64,000 nucleotides of DNA from Microtetraspora malaysiensis (GTDB lineage Bacteria > Actinomycetota > Actinomycetes > Streptosporangiales > Streptosporangiaceae), in NCBI RefSeq assembly GCF_001528665.1, contig NZ_BBYJ01000023.1:89564-153563 (forward strand), given 5' to 3'. The first letter of the stretch is position 1. Each line of letters begins with the position of its first letter. Both the position numbers and the translations under genes were made by a program. The notes beneath the pieces were generated by a model. The model saw nothing but the letters and a program-made list of their open reading frames with translations. It made no database searches and had not been told where the DNA came from. Below are positions 8,362-16,954 of this stretch, piece after piece.

Positions 8362-10024
8362 GTCCCGACTCACGTACGGCCTGCCGGGACAGGTCGGCCA
8401 TCAGGGACGCGGCCTCCCGGTCGTCCGAGACGGCCAGCGCCTCCCGCTCGGCGCGCACCTGCCGCAGGTAGTCGTCGACCTCGGCGCTGACGCGTTCGCC
8501 GGACCAGCCGAGTTCGGCCGCCATCAGGGCGGCGGCGTCCGCGGCGGCGGTCTCGCCCCGGTCGGGCGTCTCCGTCGCCACGCGCAGCCGCCGGACCAGC
8601 ACGTCCGCGAGGTGGCGGGCCTTCTCGTGCCGTGCCGCCCACACGACCTCGGCGCGCAGGTGGCGCGGCGCGCCGGCCAGCGGCTCCAGCAGGCCGGGTA
8701 CGGCACGGGCCTGGTCGAGCAGGTCCTCGGTCTCGTCGCCGTACCGGCGCAGGAGGCGGCCGATCGCGGCCGAGTCGAGTCCGCTGCGCTCGGCCAGCCG
8801 TTCGGCGCCGGCGCGGGTGGCGGCATACCAGGCCGCGCCGAGCAGCGGAAGGCGGTGAGTCTGCGAGGGCGCGATCTCCTCGCCCTGGAACGCGGCGTCC
8901 ACGGCGTCGGCGGCCATGACCCGGTAGGTGGTGAGCTTCCCGCCGGCCACGGCGAACACGCCGGGCGCCTGCCGGACGACGACGTGTTCCCTGCTGATGG
9001 ACGCGGTGGAGCCCGCCGACTTCGCGCTCACCAGCGGCCGGACCCCGGCGTACGTGCTGATCACGTCGGCCCGCCCGATCGGGCGCGCGAGCAGCCGGTT
9101 GGCCTGGCCGATCAGGTAGTCGACGTCGGCGGAGGTGGCGGCCACCTCGCCGGGCGCGGCCGGCCAGGGGGTGTCGGTCGTGCCGACGATGACCCGGTCG
9201 CCCCAGGGGATCAGGAACAGCACGCTGTTCGGCGTACGGCCGATCACCGCGGTGGAGGTCTCGATGGCGGACCGGTCGACGACCAGGTGCACGCCCTTGG
9301 ACATGGCCACTCTCAGCCCGCCGGAGAGGCCGAACCGTTCCCCGGCCAGGCCGGTCCACGGGCCGACCGCGAAAAGCACCCGGCGCGGGCGGAGCCGTAC
9401 CTGCTCGCCCGTCTCGGCGTCGGCCACCTCGACGAGCGGCCGGTCTCCTTCGGTGCGGACCGCGTCCACCCGGGCCCCCGGCACGATCAGCGCGCCGTGC
9501 CGTTCGGCGGTGCGGGCCAATGCCACGGTGAGCCGGGCGTCGTCCACCTGCGCGTCGAAGTAGCGGATCGCGCCGGTCACGCGGCCAGGGTGGAGGGCGG
9601 GGGCTTGGGCGAGGGTGGAGGCCCGGCCGAGGTGCCGGTGCCGGGGCACGCCGGAGGCGCCGGCCAGGGCGTCGTAGAGCGCCAGTCCGGCGCCCATGTA
9701 CGCCCGCTCCCACGCGGGCCGGGTCAGCGGGCAGAGGAACGGCACCGGCCGGACCAGATGCGGCGCGATCCGTTCCAGCAGCAGCCGGCGCTCCCGCAAC
9801 GCCTCTCTGACCAGCCCGAACTGGAACTGTTCCAGGTAGCGCAGCCCGCCGTGGACCAGGCGGCTGGACCGGCTGGACGTGCCGGAGCCGAGGTCCCCCT
9901 GCTCCACGAGCCCGACCCGCAGCCCCCGGGAGGCGGCGTCGAGCGCGGCGCCGCAGCCCGTCACTCCGCCGCCGACCACCAGCAGGTCGAGCGGCGCGTC
10001 GGCCAGCTCCGCCAGGGAACTCAT
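8354..10024 (-). CDS. glpD: FAD-dependent glycerol-3-phosphate dehydrogenase
   Basis: A membrane-associated flavoenzyme of 556 residues that oxidizes glycerol 3-phosphate to dihydroxyacetone phosphate and feeds electrons to quinone. The FAD dinucleotide motif GGGVTGCGAALDAASRG lies near residues 18-34, and SSRSSRLVHGGLRYLEQ is the GlpD signature. The C-terminal DAO_C-type domain follows. It overlaps both neighbours: ATGA with the Gfo/Idh gene upstream and 8 bp with glpK downstream. This is strong evidence for one transcript. GlpD-like enzymes also act on erythritol phosphate in some bacteria, but the paired kinase looks glycerol-specific. Confidence 0.92.
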   Translation of the reverse strand: MSSLAELADAPLDLLVVGGGVTGCGAALDAASRGLRVGLVEQGDLGSGTSSRSSRLVHGGLRYLEQFQFGLVREALRERRLLLERIAPHLVRPVPFLCPLTRPAWERAYMGAGLALYDALAGASGVPRHRHLGRASTLAQAPALHPGRVTGAIRYFDAQVDDARLTVALARTAERHGALIVPGARVDAVRTEGDRPLVEVADAETGEQVRLRPRRVLFAVGPWTGLAGERFGLSGGLRVAMSKGVHLVVDRSAIETSTAVIGRTPNSVLFLIPWGDRVIVGTTDTPWPAAPGEVAATSADVDYLIGQANRLLARPIGRADVISTYAGVRPLVSAKSAGSTASISREHVVVRQAPGVFAVAGGKLTTYRVMAADAVDAAFQGEEIAPSQTHRLPLLGAAWYAATRAGAERLAERSGLDSAAIGRLLRRYGDETEDLLDQARAVPGLLEPLAGAPRHLRAEVVWAARHEKARHLADVLVRRLRVATETPDRGETAAADAAALMAAELGWSGERVSAEVDDYLRQVRAEREALAVSDDREAASLMADLSRQAVRESGHE

Positions 10025-11082
10025 CGGCCGGTCACCGCCGGGGCGGCCGCCCGGCCGGTGCGGGCCGACTCCTGCGCCGCGAGCGCGAAGGCCAGCACCT
10101 CCCGGCCCTGCTCACCGGTGAGCGCGGGCGGGGTGCCGTTGAGTAGGGCGTCCACGAAGTGCCGCCCGGAGCGGACGAAGCTCGTCTCCCAGCCGGTCGG
10201 CATGTCGTCGTACTTGGTGGTGACGCCGTCGCGGTGCAGGACGACCGGGGCGACGTCGAGCATCCTGCCGTGGCCACGCGTGACCCAGATGACGCCGCGG
10301 GTTCCGGTGATCTCCACCCGGTCGTCCTGGGCGTAGTGCACGGTGTCCAGCTTGAGCTCGGGTGAGTGGACGACCTCCAGCGAGCCGACCGCGCCGTCCG
10401 GATGCGTCCAGCTCACCAGGGACGGCGCGTCGAGCAGCCCGTCGTACGTGCTGCCGATGAACGCGTGGACCCGGTCGGCCAGGCCGAGGAAATGCCAGGC
10501 GATGGCGAACTTGTGGTGCCCGTCGTCGAAGACCAGCGGACCGCCGCCGCACTGCTCCGGATCGATCCGCCAGGCGCTGGCGGCGGCGGGCACCTCCCAG
10601 GCGGTGGGGCTCCAGCCCGGGTTGGACTTGAGCCGGATGCTCCGTACCTCGCCGATCTCGCCGGCCTCGATCAGCTCCTTGGCCCGCTGGATGGGCGGGT
10701 AGAAGACGAAGTTCTCGAACACCTTGAAGACGACGCCGCGCTCGGCGGCCCGGGCGATCATCGCGTCGGCGTCGGCCAGGCTCGTCGCCATCGGCTTCTG
10801 CAGCGAGACGTGCTTGCCGGCGTCCATCGCGTCGAGGGCCACGCGGGCGTGCAGGTGGTGGGGGACGAGGATCTCCACCATGTCGACGTCGTCCCGGGCC
10901 AGAAGTTCGCGGTAGTCGGCGTGCCGGTCCTGCTCGGCCACTCCCCAGGCCGCCCCGCGGGTGTCGCGGTTGTCCGCCACGGGGTCGCAGACGGCCGTGA
11001 TCACCGCCTCGGGGTGCTCCAGGTACGCCTGGGCGTGCAGGTCGGAGATGCGGCCGCAGCCGATGATGCCTACGCGGATCAC
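10021..11082 (-). CDS. Gfo/Idh/MocA family NAD(P)-dependent oxidoreductase
   Basis: A 353-residue sugar or cyclitol dehydrogenase. The N-terminal Rossmann fold opens with VGIIGCGRISDLHAQA. The EILVPHHLHARVALDAMDAG and VSLQKPMA segments carry the family Lys-Pro motif, and the DDGHHKFAIA segment holds the catalytic His. The family includes inositol 2-dehydrogenase, glucose-fructose oxidoreductase and many sugar dehydrogenases. The GTG start at 11082 has an AGGAG site five bases away. It follows the permease genes and overlaps glpD (ATGA). It probably performs the first oxidation of the imported compound; the substrate is unknown. Confidence 0.9.
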   Translation of the reverse strand: MIRVGIIGCGRISDLHAQAYLEHPEAVITAVCDPVADNRDTRGAAWGVAEQDRHADYRELLARDDVDMVEILVPHHLHARVALDAMDAGKHVSLQKPMATSLADADAMIARAAERGVVFKVFENFVFYPPIQRAKELIEAGEIGEVRSIRLKSNPGWSPTAWEVPAAASAWRIDPEQCGGGPLVFDDGHHKFAIAWHFLGLADRVHAFIGSTYDGLLDAPSLVSWTHPDGAVGSLEVVHSPELKLDTVHYAQDDRVEITGTRGVIWVTRGHGRMLDVAPVVLHRDGVTTKYDDMPTGWETSFVRSGRHFVDALLNGTPPALTGEQGREVLAFALAAQESARTGRAAAPAVTGR

Positions 11083-11102
11083 TGGAACTCCTGAATCTTT
11101 GT

Positions 11103-11981
11103 CTAGCCCTTGACCGCCCCGGCCGTGAGACCGGCGATGAAGTGCTTCTGGAAGGCGATGAAGATCGCGACTGTGGGAAGGCTGGCGAGCACGGCCATGG
11201 CCGCCTGCACGCCGTACGCGACGGAGAACTGGCCCTGCTGCTGCAGGATGCCGACCATCACCGTGCGCATGGTGTCCGAACGGGTGAAGACCAGCGGGTA
11301 GAGGAAGTCGTTCCAGATGAAGGTGAACTGGAGCGTGGCGAGGGCCGCCAGGGCGGGCCGGGTCATCGGCAGCACGATGGAGGCCAGGATGCGCGGCTCA
11401 CTGGCACCGTCCACCAGGCCGGCCGCTCGCAGCTCCATCGGCAGGCTGCGGAAGAAATTACGCATGACCAGCGTGCACAGGGAGATCCCGTAGCCGGAGT
11501 GCACGATGATCATCGGCCACAGGGTGTCGTACAGGCCGGTCGCGTTGAACCCCTGGAACAGCGGGATCAGCAGGATCTGCGGCGGCACGAACAGCCCGGC
11601 GAGCAGGAAGAACCCGATGAGTTCCCCGCCCCGGGGCCGCAGCACGGCGATCGTGTATCCGGCGAGGGTGCCCAGCGCCACCGAGATCGCCGTCGCCGGC
11701 ACCGTCACGAGGACCGAGTTGAGCAGGTAGCGCCCGGTGCTGCCGACCGTGAACGCCTGCAGGTAGTTGTCCAGCGTGAGGTTGCCGCTGGGCGCCCACA
11801 GGCCGTTGGCGGCGATGTCGGCGTCCGATTTGAGCGAGGTGTACAGCACGCCCAGGCAGGGGACGAGGAACAGCACCGCGAACCCCAGCAGCGCCGCCAC
11901 CAGCGGCGCTTTCGACGAGCGCTCCCGCGCGCCGGCCGCCGCCGGGATCGCGGCCCGGCCGGCCAGAACGGTCTCAGGCAT
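11103..11981 (-). CDS. carbohydrate ABC transporter permease (MalG-like)
   Basis: An inner-membrane permease of 292 residues with six membrane segments. The cytoplasmic EAA loop (AAGLVDGASEPRILASIVLP) contacts the ATPase. The C-terminus ITAGAVKG-like ending (LTAGAVKG) is typical of the second CUT1 permease. It overlaps the first permease gene by 8 bp. No ATPase gene is in the cluster, so it probably uses a shared MsiK-type ATPase encoded elsewhere, as is common in actinomycetes. Together with the binding protein at 13017 it forms a sugar or polyol importer. Confidence 0.92.
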   Translation of the reverse strand: MPETVLAGRAAIPAAAGARERSSKAPLVAALLGFAVLFLVPCLGVLYTSLKSDADIAANGLWAPSGNLTLDNYLQAFTVGSTGRYLLNSVLVTVPATAISVALGTLAGYTIAVLRPRGGELIGFFLLAGLFVPPQILLIPLFQGFNATGLYDTLWPMIIVHSGYGISLCTLVMRNFFRSLPMELRAAGLVDGASEPRILASIVLPMTRPALAALATLQFTFIWNDFLYPLVFTRSDTMRTVMVGILQQQGQFSVAYGVQAAMAVLASLPTVAIFIAFQKHFIAGLTAGAVKG

Positions 11982-12849
11982 GCCGGTCCCTCCACGAGTT
12001 CCAGGCGAAGAACAGTCCGATGATCACGATCGAGACGACGAACAGGACGATGGACACCGCGCTGCCGTAGCCGAAGTCGTAGGTCTTGAACGACACGCGG
12101 TAGGCGAGCACGGCGAGCGTCTCGGTCTGCCGGAACGGTCCACCGCCGGTCATGACGTACACGATGTCGAAGCTCTTCAGCGCGTTGATCAGGCTGAGCG
12201 AGGTGACCACGACGAACGACGGCCGCAGGGCGGGCAGCACGACCGCGCGCAGCCGCTGCCAGGCGCCGGCGCCGTCCACCTGCGCCGCCTCGGTCAGGTC
12301 ACGCGAGACCCCGGTGAGACCGGCCAGGAAGATGACCATGGCCAGGGTCACCTGCTGCCAGCCCCAGGCCACCATCACCGCCCACAGGGCCGTGTTCGGG
12401 TCGGACAGCCAGGCGTGTCCCCACGACCCCAGCCCCAGCGCGTTGAGCACGATGTTGAGCAGGCCGTCCTCGGGCCGGTAGATCCAGAACCAGATCTGGC
12501 CGACCACCACGAGGGACAGCGCGAGCGGCAGGAAGAAGAACGATTTGATCAGCTTGGCGAACCGCGTGATGCGGTTCAACGCCAGTGCGAGCGCGAGACC
12601 CACCGTGGTGGGCACCACCACGGCCGCCACCGTCCAGATCAGCGTGTTCCGCAGCGCGCGTAGAAAGCTCGGGTCCGCGGCCATCCGGCGGAACTGGTCC
12701 AGCCCGACGAAGTCACCGCCGCCGACCGCGTGCCAGTCGGTGAAGCCGTGGGCGAAGGAGTACAGCGCCGGCCACACGACAGTGATCCCGTACGCGAGGA
12801 GCGGTGCGGCGAGGAACCCCCAGGCCCACCAGGTGCGCCGGATCGTCAT
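11974..12849 (-). CDS. carbohydrate ABC transporter permease (MalF-like)
   Basis: A CUT1-family permease of 291 residues. After an N-terminal helix comes a periplasmic-side loop with the DWHAVGGGDFVGLDQFRRM segment, common to sugar permeases, then five more helices. The EAA loop is EAAQVDGAGAWQRLRAVVLP. The start at 12849 has an AGGAGG site upstream. It follows the binding-protein gene after a hairpin-containing gap and overlaps the second permease gene by 8 bp. Confidence 0.92.
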   Translation of the reverse strand: MTIRRTWWAWGFLAAPLLAYGITVVWPALYSFAHGFTDWHAVGGGDFVGLDQFRRMAADPSFLRALRNTLIWTVAAVVVPTTVGLALALALNRITRFAKLIKSFFFLPLALSLVVVGQIWFWIYRPEDGLLNIVLNALGLGSWGHAWLSDPNTALWAVMVAWGWQQVTLAMVIFLAGLTGVSRDLTEAAQVDGAGAWQRLRAVVLPALRPSFVVVTSLSLINALKSFDIVYVMTGGGPFRQTETLAVLAYRVSFKTYDFGYGSAVSIVLFVVSIVIIGLFFAWNSWRDRHA

Positions 12850-12959
12850 CCGCGCGTGCCTCCTTTCTGTCGAGGGGTGTGTGCTCGTCGCGCCGGCGTC
12901 CGGCGGCCGCTGAGCATGAATAGGATTTCGGGATTTTTAGGGATATTTCGGGCGGTCAA

Positions 12960-12994
12960 GGTCCGGGCGCCGCATGGTGGACGGCACCCGGACC
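12960..12994. promoter_or_regulatory. intercistronic hairpin between binding protein and permease genes
   Basis: GGTCCGGGCGCCG pairs with CGGCACCCGGACC (12 of 13, the exception a G-U pair) around a 9-base loop. It sits between the substrate-binding protein gene and the first permease gene. Such hairpins commonly protect upstream mRNA or attenuate transcription so that the binding protein is made in excess. Confidence 0.6.
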
Positions 12995-13016
12995 GCCGCC
13001 GATCAGAAGTCGCCGA

Positions 13017-14333
13017 TCAGGAGCCGCCGAACACGCCGTCGGCGGTGCTCTGCGCCTCCTTCAACGCGGACGCGGCGTCGGCGGGGTTGTTGACGAACTG
13101 CGCGAGCGCGTTGAGCCCGGCGTCGGACATCTCCGGCGTGGTCGCCAGGTCGTAGTTGAAGGCGAAGACGGGAGCCTCACCGACCACCTTGGCGGCCTTG
13201 TGCATGACCTCGTTCTGCGAGCTCAGGTCGGCCTTGGGGTTCGGAGCCAGGGCGCCCTGGGTGAGCGCGACGGCCTGCTGCGCCTCGGCCGAGGCCAGGC
13301 AGGCGAGCACCTTCTCGGCCCCGGCCTTGTTCTTCGCCCCGGCCGAGATCGCGAACCCGTCCACCGGGCCGAGCGAGGCCTGCGGAACGCCGGGAGTGAC
13401 CTCCGGGAAGGGGAAGAAGTCGTACCCCTCGCCGGCCTTGACGTTGTTGCCGTCCCAGTAGCCGCTGATCCACGTGCCCATCAGGGTCATCGCGGCCTTG
13501 CCGGAGGCCACCATGTCACTGGCGTCGGGCCAGTCGTAGCCGTTCGGGTCGGAGTTGAAGTAGCCCTTGTCGAAGAGCTGCTTCCACCGGTCGAACGCCT
13601 CGGCCACCTGCGGGTCGGTGTACTTGGCCTTGCCCGCCATGAGCTGCGCCCGGTAGTCGGGCCCCGCCGTACGGAGGAGCAGGTAGTCGAACCAGAACTG
13701 GGCCGGCCAGCGGTTCTTCGACCCGAGCGCGAACGGCGTGACCCCGGCGGCCTTGAGCTTCTCCGCGGCGGTCATCATCTCGTCCCAGGTCTTCGGCATC
13801 TCGGTGATCCCGGCCTTCGCCATGACCTTCGGGTTGTAGAACATGCCGACGTAGTGGTAGTCGAGCGGCAGCAGGTACTTCTTCCCGCTGTACGTCGCCG
13901 CGGCCTGGGACAGCGCCCCGGGGATGGCCTGGTCGAGGCTGGCCTTGGCCCACACGTCGTCGAGCGGGGCGAGGCGCTGCTGGTCGACGAGATACTGCGT
14001 CTTGGCCCCGGCCCAGTACGAAAGCAGGTCGGGCGGGTTGCTGCCCGCGAGCTGGACCAGGATGGCGTCCTTGAACGCCTCCTGCTCGGCCGGGCTGTTC
14101 TTGATCTTCTCGCCGGACTGCTTCTCGCAGATCGACAGCACCTGGGCCATCGCCTTGCTGCCGCCCTCGTCGCTGAAGTAGTGCACCATGCTGACCTCGC
14201 CGGCGGCGGCCGTGGAGCCGGAGGCCCCCGCCCCGGCGTCCGACCCGCAGGCGGAGGCGAAGAGCGCGGCGGCCGACGCCGCCACCGCCAGTTTGACCGC
14301 GCGCCGGTGACCGGCAACGCTGCTGTTCGTCAT
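13017..14333 (-). CDS. extracellular solute-binding lipoprotein (CUT1 sugar importer)
   Basis: A family-1 solute-binding protein of 438 residues. A basic N-terminus and hydrophobic segment lead to the lipobox LFASAC (Cys29), so it is a membrane-anchored lipoprotein. The mature part has the ugpB/malE-like fold, with the YFSDEGGSKAM start and the PKTWDEMMTAAEKLKAAGVTP segment typical of sugar binders. The ATG at 14333 overlaps the iclR stop (ATGA), so the true start is not further upstream. It delivers the ligand to the two permeases; the ligand is unknown. Confidence 0.92.
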   Translation of the reverse strand: MTNSSVAGHRRAVKLAVAASAAALFASACGSDAGAGASGSTAAAGEVSMVHYFSDEGGSKAMAQVLSICEKQSGEKIKNSPAEQEAFKDAILVQLAGSNPPDLLSYWAGAKTQYLVDQQRLAPLDDVWAKASLDQAIPGALSQAAATYSGKKYLLPLDYHYVGMFYNPKVMAKAGITEMPKTWDEMMTAAEKLKAAGVTPFALGSKNRWPAQFWFDYLLLRTAGPDYRAQLMAGKAKYTDPQVAEAFDRWKQLFDKGYFNSDPNGYDWPDASDMVASGKAAMTLMGTWISGYWDGNNVKAGEGYDFFPFPEVTPGVPQASLGPVDGFAISAGAKNKAGAEKVLACLASAEAQQAVALTQGALAPNPKADLSSQNEVMHKAAKVVGEAPVFAFNYDLATTPEMSDAGLNALAQFVNNPADAASALKEAQSTADGVFGGS

Positions 14334-15169
14334 CCGTGGATCTCCGTGGGTGTCGGTGGGTGGGCGTCGAACTTCGCGGGGACGCGCCCACCCATCTGCT
14401 GGGTGATACGGAAGGCGGCGACCGCGACCAGGTGGCCGAGGTCGCCGATCCTCGCGAGCGTGACTCGCGAGGCGGGCCCGGAAATCCCGATGGAGGCCAG
14501 CGGGACGCCGTGCAGGTTGAAGATCGGTGCTGCGACGCACCGGACGTCGAGGTTGAGCTCCTCGTCGTCGATCGCGTAGCCGCGGCGGCGGACCTGCACC
14601 AGGTCGGCCGCGAGGCTCTCAATCCCCGTGTGTGTACGCATCGTGAACGCGGTGAACGGGTCGGGCAGCAGCTCGGCCAGTTCCTCCGCGGTGGCCGTGC
14701 AGTACAGGGCCTTACCGGTGGAGGACGCGTAGATGACCGGCTGGGCGCCGATATCGGTCTCGACTGTGATCCGGCCGCCGGGCTGCCGTTCCTGCGCGAC
14801 GTACACCCCGCCGCCGCGCGTCCTACGAGCCAGATGCACCGCCTCGCCGCTGGCCGCCGACAGCTCGCGCATGATCGGCCCGGCGGTGCCGACGAGGTCC
14901 ACCCCACGTAGCACCTGGCCGGCGAGCGAGATCATCCGCGTCGAGACCCGGAAGATTTTGGTGGCCGGGTCCTGCTCGACGTAGCCTCTGTCCTCCAGCA
15001 CCCGCAGCAGCCGGTGCACGTTGCCCTTGTCCGCGTTCACCTCGCGGGCGAGCGCGGTGACGCCGAGGCCGTCAGGGCGCCGGGCGAGGGCTTCGAGGAC
15101 GTCGAGCCCCGTGAGCAGGGCACCGGCGGCGCGGGAGGCGGGCAGGGAGTCGGTGGTCGGGTCAGCCAT
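14330..15169 (-). CDS. IclR family transcriptional regulator
   Basis: A 279-residue regulator. An N-terminal winged helix-turn-helix spans about residues 15-75 (LGVTALAREVNADKGNVHRL, then LEDRGYVEQDP). The C-terminal IclR effector domain carries YASSTGKALYC and DVRCVAAPIFN segments. It lies inside the catabolic cluster, between the dehydratase gene and the importer genes, with its stop overlapping the binding-protein start. A 17-bp GTTGT-N7-TCAAC palindrome sits 21 bp upstream of its start. The same palindrome occurs twice at the far end of the cluster, so it probably controls both itself and the enzyme genes. The start ATG 15169 is chosen by family length. Confidence 0.92.
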   Translation of the reverse strand: MADPTTDSLPASRAAGALLTGLDVLEALARRPDGLGVTALAREVNADKGNVHRLLRVLEDRGYVEQDPATKIFRVSTRMISLAGQVLRGVDLVGTAGPIMRELSAASGEAVHLARRTRGGGVYVAQERQPGGRITVETDIGAQPVIYASSTGKALYCTATAEELAELLPDPFTAFTMRTHTGIESLAADLVQVRRRGYAIDDEELNLDVRCVAAPIFNLHGVPLASIGISGPASRVTLARIGDLGHLVAVAAFRITQQMGGRVPAKFDAHPPTPTEIHG

Positions 15170-15189
15170 AGGCGTAGTCAAGTGGTCCT

Positions 15190-15206
15190 GTTGTCCAGCC
15201 GTCAAC
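15190..15206. promoter_or_regulatory. candidate IclR operator (iclR upstream)
   Basis: GTTGT-CCAGCCG-TCAAC is one mismatch from the perfect GTTGT-N7-ACAAC repeats at 20412 and 20443. It lies 21 bp upstream of the iclR start, in the gap after the dehydratase gene. An overlapping CAAC-N3-GTTG element (15203-15213) matches one at 20341-20351. Confidence 0.6.
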
Positions 15207-15265
15207 CCTGTTGTGTCGGATCGGCGCACATCGTCCTCCTCTCGTGACTGATCGCGGGTCAGGGC

Positions 15266-16954
15266 CTAACAGACATCGAAGTCGGCGCCCTCGTGGGCCT
15301 GCAGCACGTGGTCGTGGTGCAGCCGCCGCCAGCCCCGCGCCGGCGGCTGCGGCGGAGTCCACTCCGCCTGGCGGCGCGCCAGCTCCGCCGGATCCACCAG
15401 CAGCGACAGCTCCCCCGCCGCCGCGTCGAGCCGGATCGGATCGCCGTCGCGCACCAGCGCCAGCGGGCCGCCGACCGCGGCCTCCGGGGACACGTGCAGC
15501 ACCACCGTCCCGTACGCGGTGCCGCTCATCCGGGCGTCCGACACGCGCACCATGTCGCGCACGCCGCTCCTGGCCAGCTTCGCCGGGATCGGCAGCGACC
15601 CGGCCTCGGGCATGCCCCCGCCGACCGGGCCCGCGTTGCGCAGCACCAGTACGGAATCGGGAGTGACGGGCAGGTCCGGGTCGTCGATCCGGCGCGCCGC
15701 GTCCTCGGGCGACTCGAAGACGACGGCCGGGCCTTCGTGCCGCAGCAGCGTCGGCGAGGCGGCCGACACCTTGATCACCGCGCCGTCCGGCGCGAGGTTG
15801 CCACGCAGCACCGCCAGCGCGCCGGTCGGGCCGAGCGGGTCGTCCAGCGTGCGGATGGTGGTCTGCCACGCGGCGGGCGGGTCGACCTCGGCCAGCCGGT
15901 CGCGCAGCGTGCCGCCCTCGATCACCGGGACGTCCAGGTCGAGCAGCGGCTCCAGCGCCTTCATCAGTACCGGGACGCCGCCCGCGCGATGGAGGTCCTC
16001 CATGTATCCGACGCCCGACGGCTTGCAGTCGACCAGCAGCGGCACCCGCGCGGCGATGCGCGCCACGTCGTCCAGCCCGAACGGCAGGCCCGCCCGCCTG
16101 GCCACCGCCAGCAGGTGGATCACCGCGTTGGTCGAACCGCCCAGCGCCAGCAGCACGGTGACCGCGTTGGCCAGGGCGCCCGCCGTGACGATGGACGACG
16201 GCCGCCGCTCCGTGCGGGCGGCCTCGACCGCGACCCGCCCGGAGAGGGCGCCGGCACGGAGCCGGTCGCCGGTGGGGGCCGGGGCGGTGGCGGTGCCCGC
16301 CGGGCTCATTCCGAGAGCCTCCGACAGGCAGGCCATGGTCGAGGCGGTCCCCATGACCATGCAGGTGCCGCCGGTCGTGGCGAGCGCGCCCCGCACGTCG
16401 GCGATGTCGTCCGCGTCCAGCTCGCCCGCCCGGTGCTTGGCCCACATCGAGCGGCAGTCGGTGCACGCGCCGAGCCGCGTGCCGCGCCAGGTGCCGGTGA
16501 GCATGGAACCCGCCACGAGCTGCACCGCCGGGACGTCCGCGGACATCGCGGCCATGAGCTGGGCGGGCACGGTCTTGTCGCACCCGCCGACCAGCACCAC
16601 CGCGTCCATCGGCTGGGCCCGGACGAGCTCCTCGGTCTCCAGCGCGGCCAGGTTGCGGAAGAGCATGGAGGTGGGCGACATGAGGATCTCGGGCAGGGAC
16701 ATCGCCGGGAAGGTCACCGGCAGGCCGCCCGCCTCCAGCACCCCCCGCGCGACCGCCTGCACGAGCTGCGGCATCTCCCGATGGCAGGTGGTGAAGCCGC
16801 CGCTGGTGTCCGCGATGCCGACGACCGGCCGGTTGAGATCGCTGTCGTCGTATCCGGCGGAGGCGAGGAACGCCCGGCGCAGGAAGCGGCTGAACCCCTC
16901 GTCGCCGTATGAGGTGAGCCCCCGGTCGACGCCACGCGCGTCATGAAGCTCCAT
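15266..16954 (-). CDS. IlvD/Edd family dehydratase (sugar-acid-dehydratase-like)
   Basis: An iron-sulfur dehydratase of 562 residues that converts a 2,3-dihydroxy acid to a 2-keto-3-deoxy acid. Candidate cluster ligands are the Cys residues in TTCHREM, GGCDKTVPA and GGTCMVMGTA. The C-terminal SGTAYGTVVLHVSPEA segment resembles xylonate/arabinonate-type dehydratases more than the biosynthetic IlvD. It follows the ALDH gene with a 1-base stop-start overlap (TGATG). Context with importer, dehydrogenase and ALDH supports sugar-acid catabolism. The exact acid is unknown. Confidence 0.88.
   Translation of the reverse strand: MELHDARGVDRGLTSYGDEGFSRFLRRAFLASAGYDDSDLNRPVVGIADTSGGFTTCHREMPQLVQAVARGVLEAGGLPVTFPAMSLPEILMSPTSMLFRNLAALETEELVRAQPMDAVVLVGGCDKTVPAQLMAAMSADVPAVQLVAGSMLTGTWRGTRLGACTDCRSMWAKHRAGELDADDIADVRGALATTGGTCMVMGTASTMACLSEALGMSPAGTATAPAPTGDRLRAGALSGRVAVEAARTERRPSSIVTAGALANAVTVLLALGGSTNAVIHLLAVARRAGLPFGLDDVARIAARVPLLVDCKPSGVGYMEDLHRAGGVPVLMKALEPLLDLDVPVIEGGTLRDRLAEVDPPAAWQTTIRTLDDPLGPTGALAVLRGNLAPDGAVIKVSAASPTLLRHEGPAVVFESPEDAARRIDDPDLPVTPDSVLVLRNAGPVGGGMPEAGSLPIPAKLARSGVRDMVRVSDARMSGTAYGTVVLHVSPEAAVGGPLALVRDGDPIRLDAAAGELSLLVDPAELARRQAEWTPPQPPARGWRRLHHDHVLQAHEGADFDVC

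Noticed and set aside
6898..10024. Reading the kinase/FAD-dehydrogenase pair as erythritol catabolism (EryA/EryB)
   Set aside because: The kinase keeps the Arg-Glu, Trp, Tyr and Asp that contact glycerol in GlpK, so glycerol is the better assignment.
6826..10336. Very long plus-strand open frames opposite glpK and glpD
   Set aside because: They are antisense to well-supported enzymes, are composed of low-complexity Arg/Gly/Pro/Ala-rich sequence, and show no domains. Long mirror frames are usual in high-GC DNA.
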